A stretch of DNA of 11,733 nt from Monoraphidium neglectum (GCF_000611645.1 NW_014012210.1:2366-14098); one strand, 5' to 3'. Positions 1 through 10,619 are shown, counted from the first letter of the stretch. A program made the numbers and translations. Notes: generated by a model from the sequence alone, not told the origin.

Positions 1-193
1 GGGCGGGCAGGTGGGGGACGGCGAGTTGCAGGGAGAGTGTACATGGATGCAGTGCCGCTCTAGACGATCCTTCGTGCCTCATTGTGCGTGGGCTGCCGCC
101 CGCAGTAGGAGATAAGCATCGGCGGGGTGCCAAACGGCCCCACACACGAGTTGCTCAGGTGTCCGCACAGCGCAGGCCTGGGCTGCAACTCAC

Positions 194-445
194 CCCCTCT
201 GCCATGTCGCCGACCAGTGTGTCAAGCGACCTGCGCAGGTCCTGAACTCGTGCCATGACCTGTGATTGGACAGCGGCACTTAGATAGTGGGGCGCAGACC
301 CGCTAACAGCGTTGCAGACGCGCAGCGCAGGGAGCAGCGGTGGCGATGTGACGGCCGGTTGTAGATGCCGCACCGCTGATAGATTGAGTTCCCCGGTTCC
401 ATGTCCGAAACACATCTGCTGAACCTGCTCTTGCGCCCCCGCCAT
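194..445 (-). CDS. Unrecognised gene, 5' exons only (partial)
   Basis: I read two exons on the minus strand. Exon 1 is 445-425 and encodes MAGAQEQ, with an ATGGCG start context. Exon 2 is 259-194 and encodes VMARVQDLRRSLDTLVGDMA followed by EG. The intron between them begins GTTCAG and ends TCACAG, both boundaries are phase 0, and the second exon ends at a strong GTGAGT donor (193 downward). The rest of the gene lies off the left edge; no convincing third exon is visible in 1-190. The 29 residues look amphipathic and helical, with leucine/valine spacing suited to a coiled coil or helical bundle. Small Mediator-type subunits (for example MED8) have N-termini of this style, but that is a guess and I assign no name. 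The coding call rests on the paired splice signals, the phase agreement and the start context. An unbroken open frame runs through the intron, so an unspliced 96-residue reading is possible but less protein-like. Confidence 0.4.
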
Positions 446-849
446 TCTGACAATTGCTGATCAAGTGCTGATCTACAGGCAGGAGTTGACGTACATACGA
501 AAGCTGCTGGCTAGAAAATTGCAAGGACACAGTTAGTACACTATAATTACATAACGTGAACTTATTTGTCATCTTGCAGCCGTGCAGAAAGATCTCTGAA
601 ATGTTTTCGCCGCAATCGCCCCCACGCTTGAAGGCGCTCCCGCAGCAGGACTCCGAGAAAACATTCTTTTGGCGCGCTGTGTCAAGGGTGCGAGGCGCAG
701 CAGCAAGTCACCTGCAGCACACACGCGTGCGCAGCTGTGAATTTTGCCGCTTGTGCTGCTCGCTGCAAGTGCACCAGGCCCACAGACAGATGTAGCGCGT
801 CCTCGTCCAGCCCACCTATTGGCTTACTACCCGTCGTGCAAACACGCAG
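446..849. promoter_or_regulatory. Divergent intergenic region between two tentative genes
   Basis: This 404-base stretch separates the minus-strand start at 445 from the plus-strand start at 850, so it should hold both promoters and 5' leaders. The only AT-rich part is around 515-570, including CTATAATTACAT near 540-552, which could serve either strand. An inverted CCAAT box (ATTGG at 818-822) lies about 28 bases before the plus-strand ATG. Open frames through the region have no splice structure or recognisable protein sequence and are treated as high-GC noise. Confidence 0.35.
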
Positions 850-2114
850 ATGGCCAAGCAGCGCTGGCTGACCGTGGGCGCGCTGCTTGTGGTCGGCGTA
901 GGCGGCATCGTCGCCGCCGACTCGGTGAGTGTCGCGCACCGCCCGCTTTGCAGTCGCAGCGGACGCCAGCCGCCCCCCACTTGCAATGCTGCGAGCAGCT
1001 GAGTACGACGCCTTGACACTGCGTCGAGCGGTACAAACACACTTGATCACCGAGCCGGCTGGTGTGTGCTGGCTTCCTGCACGATGGCGGATTTCGTGAG
1101 TTGCCACACTTGCCAACGGCACCGATGTGCCTGCTTGGCCGCCCTTGTGGTGCAGGTCGCTGAGTTTGTTGTTTCGAAGCTACAGATTCCCCAGGATGAC
1201 GACGTGAGTGAACGCATGACGCCAGGATCAGCTCACGTGCATGCCTGCCGGAGCAGGGCCCGTCTGCAGTACAGGCATCAACGCGTTAGCTTGTTGAGCA
1301 CGCAAGGCACTCGGGTGTGCACCGCAGACATCTCTTTCATATGTCATCCCCTGTCGGCACATCGCGCGCGCAGGACTTTTGAGTTGCCACAAAAGCTCTA
1401 TCGACAACCGTTCGAGGAGGCGCACTGTCCTCCTCCTGCCCGCCGGCCCTGGCTTGCAATACGGCAGCCCGTCACCTGCTCCTCAACAGCAGCCTGCACG
1501 GCCCTCACACAGATGCATCCACTGCTGCGGCGGCCTCAAGTGGCACACGTGCATGGCAACACCTGTCGAGCACAGGGAAATGCTCCAGCCCGGCGCTGCA
1601 GCCGGCGCACCCCCGCTGCGAGCAAGCCACCTCCCCCAAGCCCCCACCCCGTCCAAGCTGCACTTGTATCGCGCAGCCCAGCTCCAAGCAAGCTGCGGAC
1701 CCTCGCTTCCCTGCATGCCGCCCTGCAAGCAGCCGGAGCAAGCTACCTCCCGGCTGGCACACTGAGGCCGCCGCCTGGGCGCTTGCAATTTCGCTCGCCT
1801 GCGTGGTGCATGTGCACCTCACCCAGTGGTGGCGGCGCAGGGTGTGCGCAGCGCCGCGTTTCGAGGCTTATCAGTGTGCGTCAGGCGCATGGACGCCTGC
1901 ACATGGTAACTGTTGCCTCTGTGCCCGTAGAAATGATGTGGTTGCGGACGATTTGCAGGACCAGAAAGTCAAGCTGTTCAAAAACATCGAACAAACAGGG
2001 ATCACCGCTTGCTTGGGCTACTTGTGGATGCAGTGCCACATCTGCCGGCAGCGGGAAGGTGCAAACACAACCACGAGCAGACACAGGGCGTCCACACGCA
2101 CGGCGTGGCAATGA
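850..2114 (+). CDS. Tentative small membrane-anchored protein, unrecognised
   Basis: Exon 1 (850-924) encodes MAKQRWLTVGALLVVGVGGI followed by VAADS. It has a basic N-terminus and a hydrophobic stretch at about residues 7-22, fitting a signal anchor or signal peptide. It ends at a GTGAGT donor in phase 0. Exon 2 (1156-1203) follows a TGCAG acceptor, encodes VAEFVVSKLQIPQDDD and ends in phase 0 at another GTGAGT donor. The continuation is uncertain. One phase-compatible acceptor (TTTGCAG at 1952-1958) opens an exon starting DQKVKLFKNIEQTG, with a TGA at 2112-2114. A better-looking acceptor at 1924-1930 would start NDVVADDLQDQKVKLF, but it needs a phase-2 donor and therefore an unseen exon in between. 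An alternative 5' exon around 986-1095 (frame with AEYDALTLRRAVQTHL) is also open. I do not recognise the family. Exons 1 and 2 are moderately supported; the 3' end is weak. Confidence 0.35.
1204..1923 (+). other. Long non-coding stretch, probably an intron, with degenerate repeats
   Basis: If the plus-strand gene model is right, this is one long intron or an intron pair. Its middle (about 1420-1800) is C- and CAG/TGC-rich, with degenerate direct repeats: for example CGAGCAAGCCACCTCCC near 1617 recurs as GGAGCAAGCTACCTCCC near 1736. Several long open frames cross it on both strands, which is expected from low stop-codon frequency in such sequence. None contains a recognisable motif. A phase-0 acceptor at 1374-1375 would hit an immediate TGA, so it is not the third exon in that phase. 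Confidence 0.3.
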
Positions 2115-2369
2115 CATAATGTCAAAAAGAGTAGTGGGGTCGCATGGAACTCAAAACGGATGACATGAGTCACCAGGCGCTCGGCGAACCGCAAAGCGAC
2201 ACGACAACGCCACCCCGCGGACCGAGACATTGCAAGCACGAACTGCCACAGCGGAGATCGCCAGGCCGCGCGCAGCGATGGTCGCCTGGGGTGGCGCTAC
2301 CGTGGTCGCAGTGCCACGCATACAATTGATGCAGCCAGGCTCCCACATCTGGGATGGGTCTCCCACCTA

Positions 2370-4066
2370 CTATGCCTGCGGCGTCGCCTCTCTGCCCTGC
2401 CGCTCGCTGCCGCCTTCCCTCTCGCTGGCGCCGCCGGCACCTTCCAACTGCTCCTGCACCTGCTCCTGTGGCTGCTGCGGCTGCTGGGGCGGCTCGTCGA
2501 AAGCCAGGTGCCGCCGCCGCTGCCGCGCCCGCCCATTTCGCGAGGCCCTCGCCGCGCCTGTCGCCGCGACGCCGTGCTCACCATTGGGGTGTCCCTCCTG
2601 CAGCCTGCGAGTGTGATTGCGGTTTGCAAACATGGTGGGCACCAAACATGCCGTGCACACAGGCGCTGCGCAAATGCTTGCTGATGAGGCGGCAGCCATG
2701 GGAGGTTGCTCAAGCTCGCCCAGGCAGGGCCGGTTAGCGCTGCAGGCGCGGGGCCCGCGGGCTGGCCGCCAGGGGGAGGTGGTGGCATCCCACCGCGCCG
2801 GCCGCCCCACCTGCTGCTGCCGCAGTCCAGCATCGCCTCGTCCTGCCCGCCCTCTCCCTCGCTGTCGCTGCTGCCGTCGCCGCCGTCGCCGCGCGTGTCG
2901 TCCTCGCTGGCCGACGTGAGGGCTCTGCGGGGTTGCCGGTCGCAGGGACCTCAGCACAGCGGCCGCCACCTATAGACTCCTGCAACATCAGGGCCGCACC
3001 CAAACACACCCGCACAGGGGGCGCAGCGGCAGCCGCGCGGCCCGACAACGCACCTGCCGAGCCTCAGCGCCTCCCGCATGTTGTAGTGGGCGCGCCGCGC
3101 CGCCTCGAAGCGCTGCCGTTTCTCTGAGCTGAGGCCGCCGCTGCCGTCGCTGCTCGTCATCGAGCGTGGCTGCGAATGCATGCAGGGGTTACGGGTGACG
3201 TGAGGTGGCAGGTCAGCCTGGACAGTTGCGAACAAAGGTGCAAAGGTGCATGGCCGCGTGCGGCCGCGCCACATCCCTCCCAGGATTGTGTGCTTTGTCT
3301 CCTCAATCAGCAGCTGCATCTATAAATCACCTTCGCCATGCGGTCAATGTTCCGCACCTCCGACATTGACCGTTCGGTGCGCTTGCCGCTGCTGATCTGT
3401 GCGGGTGGCACCAGGGCAAGGCGTGGATGTGGTGCTGTGATGCCTGAGACAGTTTGCTGCATACACGCGCTACAGAATGGTACTGCACACAATATGCATA
3501 GAAGTCCAAAATCAACCAGCCAACACAGCCCAGCAGCGACATGCTGCAGTACCCACTGCAGCGCTTCAAATCGAACAACGCTCACCACTCCGCTGTCCGA
3601 GCGCGCGCGGCCCCGCACGGCCGCGTTCGCCGGCGCGATCGCGTCGTGTGGCGGCGAGCCGCCTGATGGGGCCGCGTCGGCACTGCCGTTGCCCAGGAAA
3701 AAGTCGAAGGCCGACATCTTGGGCTGCTGCGCCTCCCCCTCCTCCCCAAGCGCTAGCGGCCGCATGTCATCCTCGAGCTCGTCGCCAGGCGAGGACGGCC
3801 CGTGGTAGGGCGTCTTTGGCTCGGGGACGCTCACGTTTGCAAACTCTGCCTGGATTTTCTCGTTCTCTGCGTGGACGGGAAGCAACAGGCCCGGCGCGGG
3901 CGGCTTGGGTCGGGCGGCGGTCACGAAGCATCAAGGCAATGGCGCCCACTGCTGGTGCGTGCACAGGCGCCCTGTTCAAACATCCAGCTAACCCCGCCAC
4001 ACCTGCTAGGTTTTCCTCGTCCCATACCACATGCTTCCTGCTACTGGAGCGGTCTACAGGATCCAT
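2370..4066 (-). CDS. Protein phosphatase-1 inhibitor-2 (IPP-2) family protein
   Basis: Six exons on the minus strand: 4066-4003, 3866-3586, 3396-3331, 3169-3054, 2924-2811 and 2604-2370. All introns are GT-AG, phases agree at every junction (1, 0, 0, 2, 2), and the sum is 291 codons plus TAG. The family marks appear in the usual order. KHVVWDEENL (residues 11-20) corresponds to the KxxKW/WDExN element that docks on PP1. EPKTPYH (37-43) holds the conserved TPYH whose threonine is the GSK3 site in animal inhibitor-2. RRAHYNMREALRLGR (162-176) is the HYN helix that covers the PP1 active site. The family inhibits and chaperones the PP1 catalytic subunit in cytosol and nucleus. The start gives a good context (GCGCCATGG) and places the WDE element near the N-terminus. 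The protein is longer than animal or plant members (roughly 190-205 residues) because of an acidic then basic then Gln-rich tail after residue 177. The first four exons are secure; the last two rest on splice phase alone. It lies head to head with CFAP57. Confidence 0.85.
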
Positions 4067-4665
4067 GGCGCGATCGACGTGGCACCGCTTGGCCCCGGAG
4101 GCTGTCGCCGAGCGTGTAAAAGAAAGGTGTAATCTTTCTGGTGCGTTCACAGAGTCTGATGCGTCCAGGAGGGCGAGCCGCGGGGTGGCAGGAGGGTGAG
4201 AACGCGTCCAGAGAGGCGTGAGGGATCTAGCCTGTGCGCGTCGCGTTCTGAAGCTTTCAACAGTGTTGAGATGCTCTTGAGACTGCTGAAGTGCTGTTAG
4301 AAGGTCAGTTTGAGCGATCTGACAGCGGGTTTTCCGCGGCTGCCTTGCTTCACCGCGCGAAGCATTACTTGATTGCCCAACAAAACGCACACATGCCTCT
4401 CCATCCTTCGACCAGCTTGTTCATTTATCACGTCAACTCAAGACGTGGTCAAGATCATCGCCCTGGGGCAAGCTCTACCATACCGTGGTGGTTGAAAAAA
4501 TCAAGCTTTGAAAGGGCACGAAGATTGTGATTATAGGCTGACTACGTTCACAGGCGGCTTGAATCGGCGCGGCGGCAGCTGAACGTTGACAGCAGCACCG
4601 AGCACCCGCAGCAGCCGAGCAGAGCAGGGCAGCGCTGCTGCAGTGCGTCACGCAGCCGTGCAGGC
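4067..4665. promoter_or_regulatory. Divergent promoter region, inhibitor-2 / CFAP57
   Basis: These 599 bases separate the two ATG codons of a head-to-head gene pair and must hold both 5' leaders and start sites, unless an upstream non-coding exon exists. The centre (about 4360-4540) is more AT-rich than the flanks. TTATAG at 4531-4536 is a possible weak TATA element for CFAP57, about 130 bases before its ATG. I found no RFX-type X-box palindrome and no convincing TATA box on the inhibitor-2 side. Open frames here (for example plus strand 4291-4530) show no family motif and are treated as non-coding. Confidence 0.5.
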
Positions 4666-7600
4666 ATGGCCACAACAGTGGGCATCGCGCCCAGGTAAGG
4701 AATAGGCGGACCTGGAGGCAAAGGGCCGCACTTGGTGTGGTACGGGCCCTTTGCACGCCCCGTGCTTCCACCTTGACATCTGCATCGCGCAGGCGCGGCA
4801 AGGTGCAGAGGCCCGCCCCGCCCCCGTCCTGCGCGATTGCGCAGGCTCGTCTTTGGCCTGCGCACCGCGGCCGGTGCAGCGGGCGGCGACTGCCTACAAT
4901 ACGCCGAGGACGGCTCCTTCATATACCCGGGTGGCCACACAGTAGTCATCTCGGCGCCTGACGGCAAGTCACAGCGCTTCCTTCCTGGCACGCCGGACTG
5001 CGAATGCGTGACGGCGTTGGCGGTGTCGCCCAACAAGAGGTTACTGGCAGTGGCGGAGCGAGCAGAGAAGGTGCGCGGCCGCACGCATGCTACTAACCAC
5101 CCCCAATCGTGGTTGCGCGCCGCATCGCCCAAGCGCAGTGGCTACGAGCCGCTGCGGCGCGCCTGCCGATTGCAGCGCCTCACTCACGCAGCTCGCCCAC
5201 AGTTTGCTCTCCAAGATGGCCCATGCGCGCATGCGACGCGCCGCACTGCGCATGCGTGCGTCACCGCAGGGCGTCATAAGCGTGTACGACCTGCAGACAC
5301 TGAAGCGGCGCAAGGTGCTACAGGCTGCGGAGGTCGGGTCCCAGGTGAGCCATGAAGGGGGTTGAGGGCCAGCCGCCTCCCAGAGCAGCTGCATGCGCTG
5401 TTGCTTGCGCCCTTGAACTTGCTTGATCAGCGGCGGCGTGCGAGATTCTCCGCTGGCGCTTGTCAGCAATGGCAGCAGCGCCGGCGCCGGCAGCAGGGGC
5501 TGCAGCAACCGCAAGTGTAGCAGCTGAGGCAAAGAATCGCCTGTTGATTCCCGTCAACCGCCATGTGCGCAGGAGTATGTCAGCATTAGCTTCAGCTCAG
5601 ACGGCAAGCAGTTGCTGGCGCAGGTGAGGCGGACCACTTGTATATAGAAGCGAATGGGTGGCAAGCAGTTCGTGGCAGTTGCAGCCACACGCACAGGCGC
5701 TGTGTAGGTCCTTTTCCATCATATGATCGTGCCCATATGGCGCTAAAACTGCATTGGGTAAGGGCAGCAGCGTCATTAAAGCCGTGGTTGCAAGCGCTTA
5801 CCTCTGCACCCCGCCCGCCTCCGGCATGCAGGGGGGCGCCCCGGAGTGGAACTTGCTGCTGTTCGCATGGGAGAGGGCCAAGGTGATTGGGGTCCAGAAG
5901 GGTTGTCGGGATGGCCCTGGGCAGCAGCCTTCAAAACAAACCCGCAGCGCCGCTGCATGCGGCCGGCACTCACCAGCTTGCCGGCCTCGCATGGCTCGCC
6001 TGCGCCATGGCGTGCGTCCGCAGGTCGCAGCGTCTGTGAGGACGACCAACGTCCAAGGCGTGCCCCTGACTAAGGTGGGTTGAGCTCGCGCGCAGCAGCA
6101 ACAGCCTCTCATGCGAATGCCGCAAGCGCGCATCAAGAGCTCGTGCACCGTGACAACTCCATGCATAAAGTGCATGTCGCATGATAGGCAATCAGGCGTC
6201 GCTTTCTGCTTGGCCTGTGCTAAGGTTTGAATCCATATTACCTAAAACCCTGAATCCGCGCAGTGCTCGCTCAGCCTTGGAGAAGGCAGCCTTGCCACTG
6301 CCCTGGGGCCTGGCGTGCTGCGCATATTCAGGTGAGGCGCGCCTGCGCCTGATACACGCAGGCTCAGCTTGTCTGCGGTCGCTGCAACCTGGTTTTTACC
6401 TGTAAACTCACCTTTCTGAGAACCGATGAAACTCGCATGGATGGAGTGCCTCTCATACTTCCACATGTGCGCACAAACATGGGGACGCGTGCTGCCATTC
6501 CTGCCCTGTTGTTTGCCAATCAATCACCTGCACACAGGGTGTCGGAGGGTGGCCTCAAGGCTCTGCCAATCAACAATGCCAAAAGAGAGGGCCTGCCCTT
6601 CACATGCCAAGTGCGTGGGATCCATGGATTACGAGGATTAGGGGGGTTACTGCGTCCCCGGTAACGTGCCTCTACAATCCCCTGCATTACCGGCAAATGC
6701 CCAGGCTTGTAGATTGGTTGAGGGGCTGTACATGCGTCAACTGTAGGTTGGTGAGTGATGCTTTGTTGGGATGCCCTTCGCCACAACATCTATCTCGTGG
6801 TCGCTCCCCAGGCGTGGCTGCCGCCCACCGGAGGCGCGGGCGCGGGCGGCGATGGCGCCGACAAGGGGAGCACGGCCGCGGGCGCGGCTGCGGGGGACGG
6901 CCGCGACAAGGAGCGGCAGCTGCTGGGCACGTCGGATGGCGAGATATTGCTGCTGGAGGTGGGTTTGAGAGGGATATGAAGCTCTGAAGTCAAAACAGGG
7001 ATGCTGCTTTTGATCAGTGTGCCCTGCCCATCATGGCTGCAGGCACCACATTGCAGGGAACGCATCAATGTGACGTGATGGTCGCATCGGGGTCAGGCTC
7101 CCGGGCCAGAGCCACAGCTGTCGCGCGTTGGGGGACAAGGGATGACGCCGCTGTCCGTCTCGGCACACTTCCAAGAGCTGATGCTGCACACCCGCCCTGG
7201 TGCACGTGCTGCCAGGGCACCGAGCTGCGGGCCACGCTGTCATGCGACACTGGTGGCAAGAGCGTTGAGTCGCTGGTGGCCTATGGCAAGGTGGGGGCAC
7301 GGCTCGGACTAGGGCGCCCAGGCGCAGCGCCGCGCCCCTTCCGCAAGCCTGCGTCATGGTGACGTGCTGTGGTTGGGTTACTCTGCCGCACCTAGAGTGC
7401 GCACTTGCCTGTGGTGTCAGCAGCTCCTGGTTCACCTGGCGCGGCCCTAATGATCATGGGACGTGGCTCGGTGCTCCGCCCGCGTGTGCCACAGGGCTTT
7501 GCCGCGGGCCAGGAGGCCGGGCTGGTCACGCTGTTTGAGAAGGACGAGCGCGAGAAGGAGGGCTTCCGCCGCGCCCGCACCTTCGCGGTGCACGACCACC

Positions 7601-10600
7601 CGCTGCGTGTCAGGTGAGCGGGAGCGCTGGTGTGCCGCCGCTGCACGCAGATGGGCGCATCGCGTGTGCTTGTTGCACAACGCACCAGGCCTGATATGCA
7701 CCTTGTCGCGTGCGCCAAGTCCTCTTGGCCTCCTCCTCTCCTAGCCGGCGCCCGGCTGTGGGGCCCTTAGAGCGGCCGGGCCCGCCAGTCCTTTGAGCAC
7801 GTGCATGCGCCAACCGCCGCCGTTTCGCTTGCCCCTAGGTGCCTGGCCGTCTCCCCGGGGGAGGAGCAGCTGGCGCTGATGCTGGAGGGCGGCCCCGCGT
7901 TCACCCTGGCCCTGCTCAACCAGGCGAGCTGCTGCAGACCGCATGCGCCGGACCCGCCAAGCCTTGGAGCCCAGCAGTGCTGGTTGGGGCGGCACGGCTT
8001 GTGCTTTTGAGGTGCTGGCAGGTCCAAACGACGAGAAGGGTTCTTGGTCAGCAAGCTCTAGACTCCTGGGCTCTCGTTTGTGACTTGAGCAATCTCTGAC
8101 ATCACCATGACGACGACACTCCTCACCTGACGACTAAACCAGGAGCTGATGAAGCCGGACGAGATGAACTTTGAGCAGCTGGGGCCGGGCCTACACACAG
8201 AGGGTGCGCAAGAGGGGTGGATCGCAGGAGAAGGGGCGGTGTCATCTCCGTCAGCACAGCACAGCTTTGAGGCAGCAGCCGCGAGGCGGGGATGGCGTTG
8301 ATGTCCGACGGCCCCAGCTGGGGGCCTTACACGGGCTTGCCTTGGCCGCCATAGGTGTGTATGAGGGGCGCCCCGCCTCGTGCCCTGACCACCTGTGTCC
8401 ATTTCAACCCCAGGTGTCACTGGCATGGACACCTGCATTCGGCGGCCGCTTGTGGTGACCTGCAGCACGGACAGGTGAGTCCGCTACGGAGCACATTATG
8501 TGTGGCGCAGCGCCAGCAGGCGCAGTTGGCTGCGCAGCACCTTGGCCTGTCTGCAGACGCAGTCTTGCTTGCTGAGTTCTAGCACTCCACAAAGCCCCCA
8601 CATGGCATTTGCATGCTTGCACGTCAGTTTGCTGCCTAGCTTCCATGCACCCTTTTGCATGTCCCTGATGTTACAATAAACAGAAGCTGGTTATACCCCA
8701 TTCTTGTGTGCTTTCGGTTTGTGCTGATGGAAATTCCTGTGTGCCGCCTGCCTTCCCGCCACAACAGGCACGTGAGGCTGTGGAATTACCTGGACCGCAC
8801 GTGCGAGCTGGACAGGTGCGGTCAGCATGAATTCATCATCACATCCAGGGCCAAGCTTATTGCAGTGCTGCAGCCCACGCTTGCGGGCCCGCAGGGTTCA
8901 ACATGGGAGTTGGCTGAGATGCTGCAATGGTGGGGCAGGCCCGGGATAACAGTGCACGAGCCCTGTTGTCCTGTTTCAACTACCGTCTGGTTGCTCCTTC
9001 TTAAGTACCAAACGCTGGGCCTGTTCCCCACGCCCCTGTGCGCAGGTCGTTCACCGAAGAGGCCCACAGCGTGGCCATCCACCCCACGGGCACCATGCTC
9101 CTGGTGAGCGAGCCGTGCGGTCGCACACGGCCCTACGACACTGCTGCTGGGCTTCGTGCCGCCGCATTGCTGCTCTGTGCATGAACACAGGCCATTTGTC
9201 TTTGTGCACCGCAACTAGACATGGTTTCTTGCTGATTTCCACGGGCACTCAAATGTGCACCTGCACAGAGTACCCGGAAATGTACTGTGTGCACTCAGTG
9301 CCTATCGTACACAGAATGGCACCACATCAATAAAGTCGGCCTCCACCACACAACCCCCAACAAATGCGCGCAGGTGGGCTTCTCAGACAAGCTCCGCCTG
9401 ATGGCTGTGCTGATGGACGACCTGAAGACCGTCAAGGAGCTGGCCATCAGGGGCTGCAGGTGCGCGGTCTGAAGCAAGATCGCGCCTGGGCATGACTCAT
9501 GATGACGAGGTCTTGTCATCATGACTCGAGACATGCGGCCCCCTAAGCCTCTGTGCCTCCATCATCGGACGCTGGCTTGCAGCGCTCGTGTCCGCTTTGA
9601 TTGCTGACTTGCAATGTTCACCAGACTTGCAATTTTCCACCAGGAAACGGGCTGAATCCTAGTGGTTCTGCCCTGTGTCAGTCTGCTCATGCCCTGCACG
9701 CGCGGCGCCCGCAGAGACGCGGCCTTCGCCCACGGCGGCCACCTGTTTGCGGCGGTCAACGGAATCAGCGTGGCGATCTACAACGCATACACGGCAGAGA
9801 ACATTGGCAACCTGCGCGGCCACAACGGCAAGGTGCGGCCGCCCGCAGCTGAGGGCCAGCCGCAGCGGGGCTGTGCTGGAGCCGCGTCTCGGCTGCTGTA
9901 CAGGCGCTTGCTTGGGGAGTGGGAGAGTGCTGCTACATGACGTGTCTCTGAAATCAAGGCCGCCTTGGTGTCAAGGTCCTTGGGCCCTGGTGCTCAACTC
10001 CACTGACCCTGCATTGTTGGTCGGCGGGGGTTGCGTGCGTGCTTGCGATTGCGAGCGCGCTGCAGGTGCGCAGCCTGTGCTGGAGCGCGGACGACACCCG
10101 GCTGCTGTCCAGCGGGGCGGACGGCGCCGTGTATGAGTGGCGCCTGTCAGACCTCAAGAGGTGGGCGTCAGGGGGAGGGGCGTGCACCAGGATCGCGCCG
10201 GACTACATGTGGAGTTGAGCCGCACACGCTGTTTACCGTCCTGCCTTTGTGCACATCGCCACTATCACCTATGCTGCGTGACGCGGAGCCAAAATCTCCC
10301 TTGCCAGCAAATCTGATAATTCTGGCTGCCTACGTAGACACAGACTATAATCTACAACCCTAAACCCCAAACCTGTGCGTCACCCTGGGCAGGGACAAGG
10401 AGAACGTGCTCAAGGGCTGCTCATACAGCGCGGCGGTGGCCACGCCCGACAACCGCGCGCTGCTGGCGGCCGGCAGCGACAAGAAGATCAAGGAGCTGGA
10501 GGATGCCGCGGTGGGTTGCTGCCGCTGCTGCTGCTGCTGCTGCCCCCGCTGCTGTTGCTGCTGTTGCTGCTGCTGCTGCCGCTGCTGCTGCTGCTGCTGC

Positions 10601-10619
10601 CGCTGCTGCTGCTGCCGCA

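Noticed and set aside
44..2040. The 13-mer TGGATGCAGTGCC occurs at about 44-56 and again at about 2028-2040
   Set aside because: TGCAG-containing words are very common in this DNA, and flanking bases do not match beyond the core. Chance is sufficient.
1066..2163. A 365-codon plus-strand open frame, the longest in the window
   Set aside because: It runs through low-complexity, stop-poor GC-rich sequence. Composition is erratic (Cys, His, Pro, Arg rich) with no domain, and it contains GTGAGT donor sites exactly where a shorter exon would end.
3307..3924. Reading the 205-codon minus-strand frame as a single exon of inhibitor-2
   Set aside because: The frame stays open across intron 3397-3585, but the included segment is hydrophobic and Cys-rich, unlike the disordered inhibitor-2 family. 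Clean GTGAGC and CACAG splice sites in phase 0 remove it.
8676..8681. AATAAA sequences in CFAP57 introns 14 (8676) and 16 (about 9328) as possible polyadenylation sites
   Set aside because: Both are inside introns of a gene whose exons continue in frame well beyond them. Premature polyadenylation cannot be shown from sequence alone.
10358..10371. CCCTAAACCCCAAA, resembling two plant-type telomere repeats; a similar CCTAAAACCCT lies at 6241-6251
   Set aside because: Only one or two degenerate units, both just upstream of 3' splice sites, where CTAA-like branch-point sequence and pyrimidines are expected. Too short to call an interstitial telomeric repeat.
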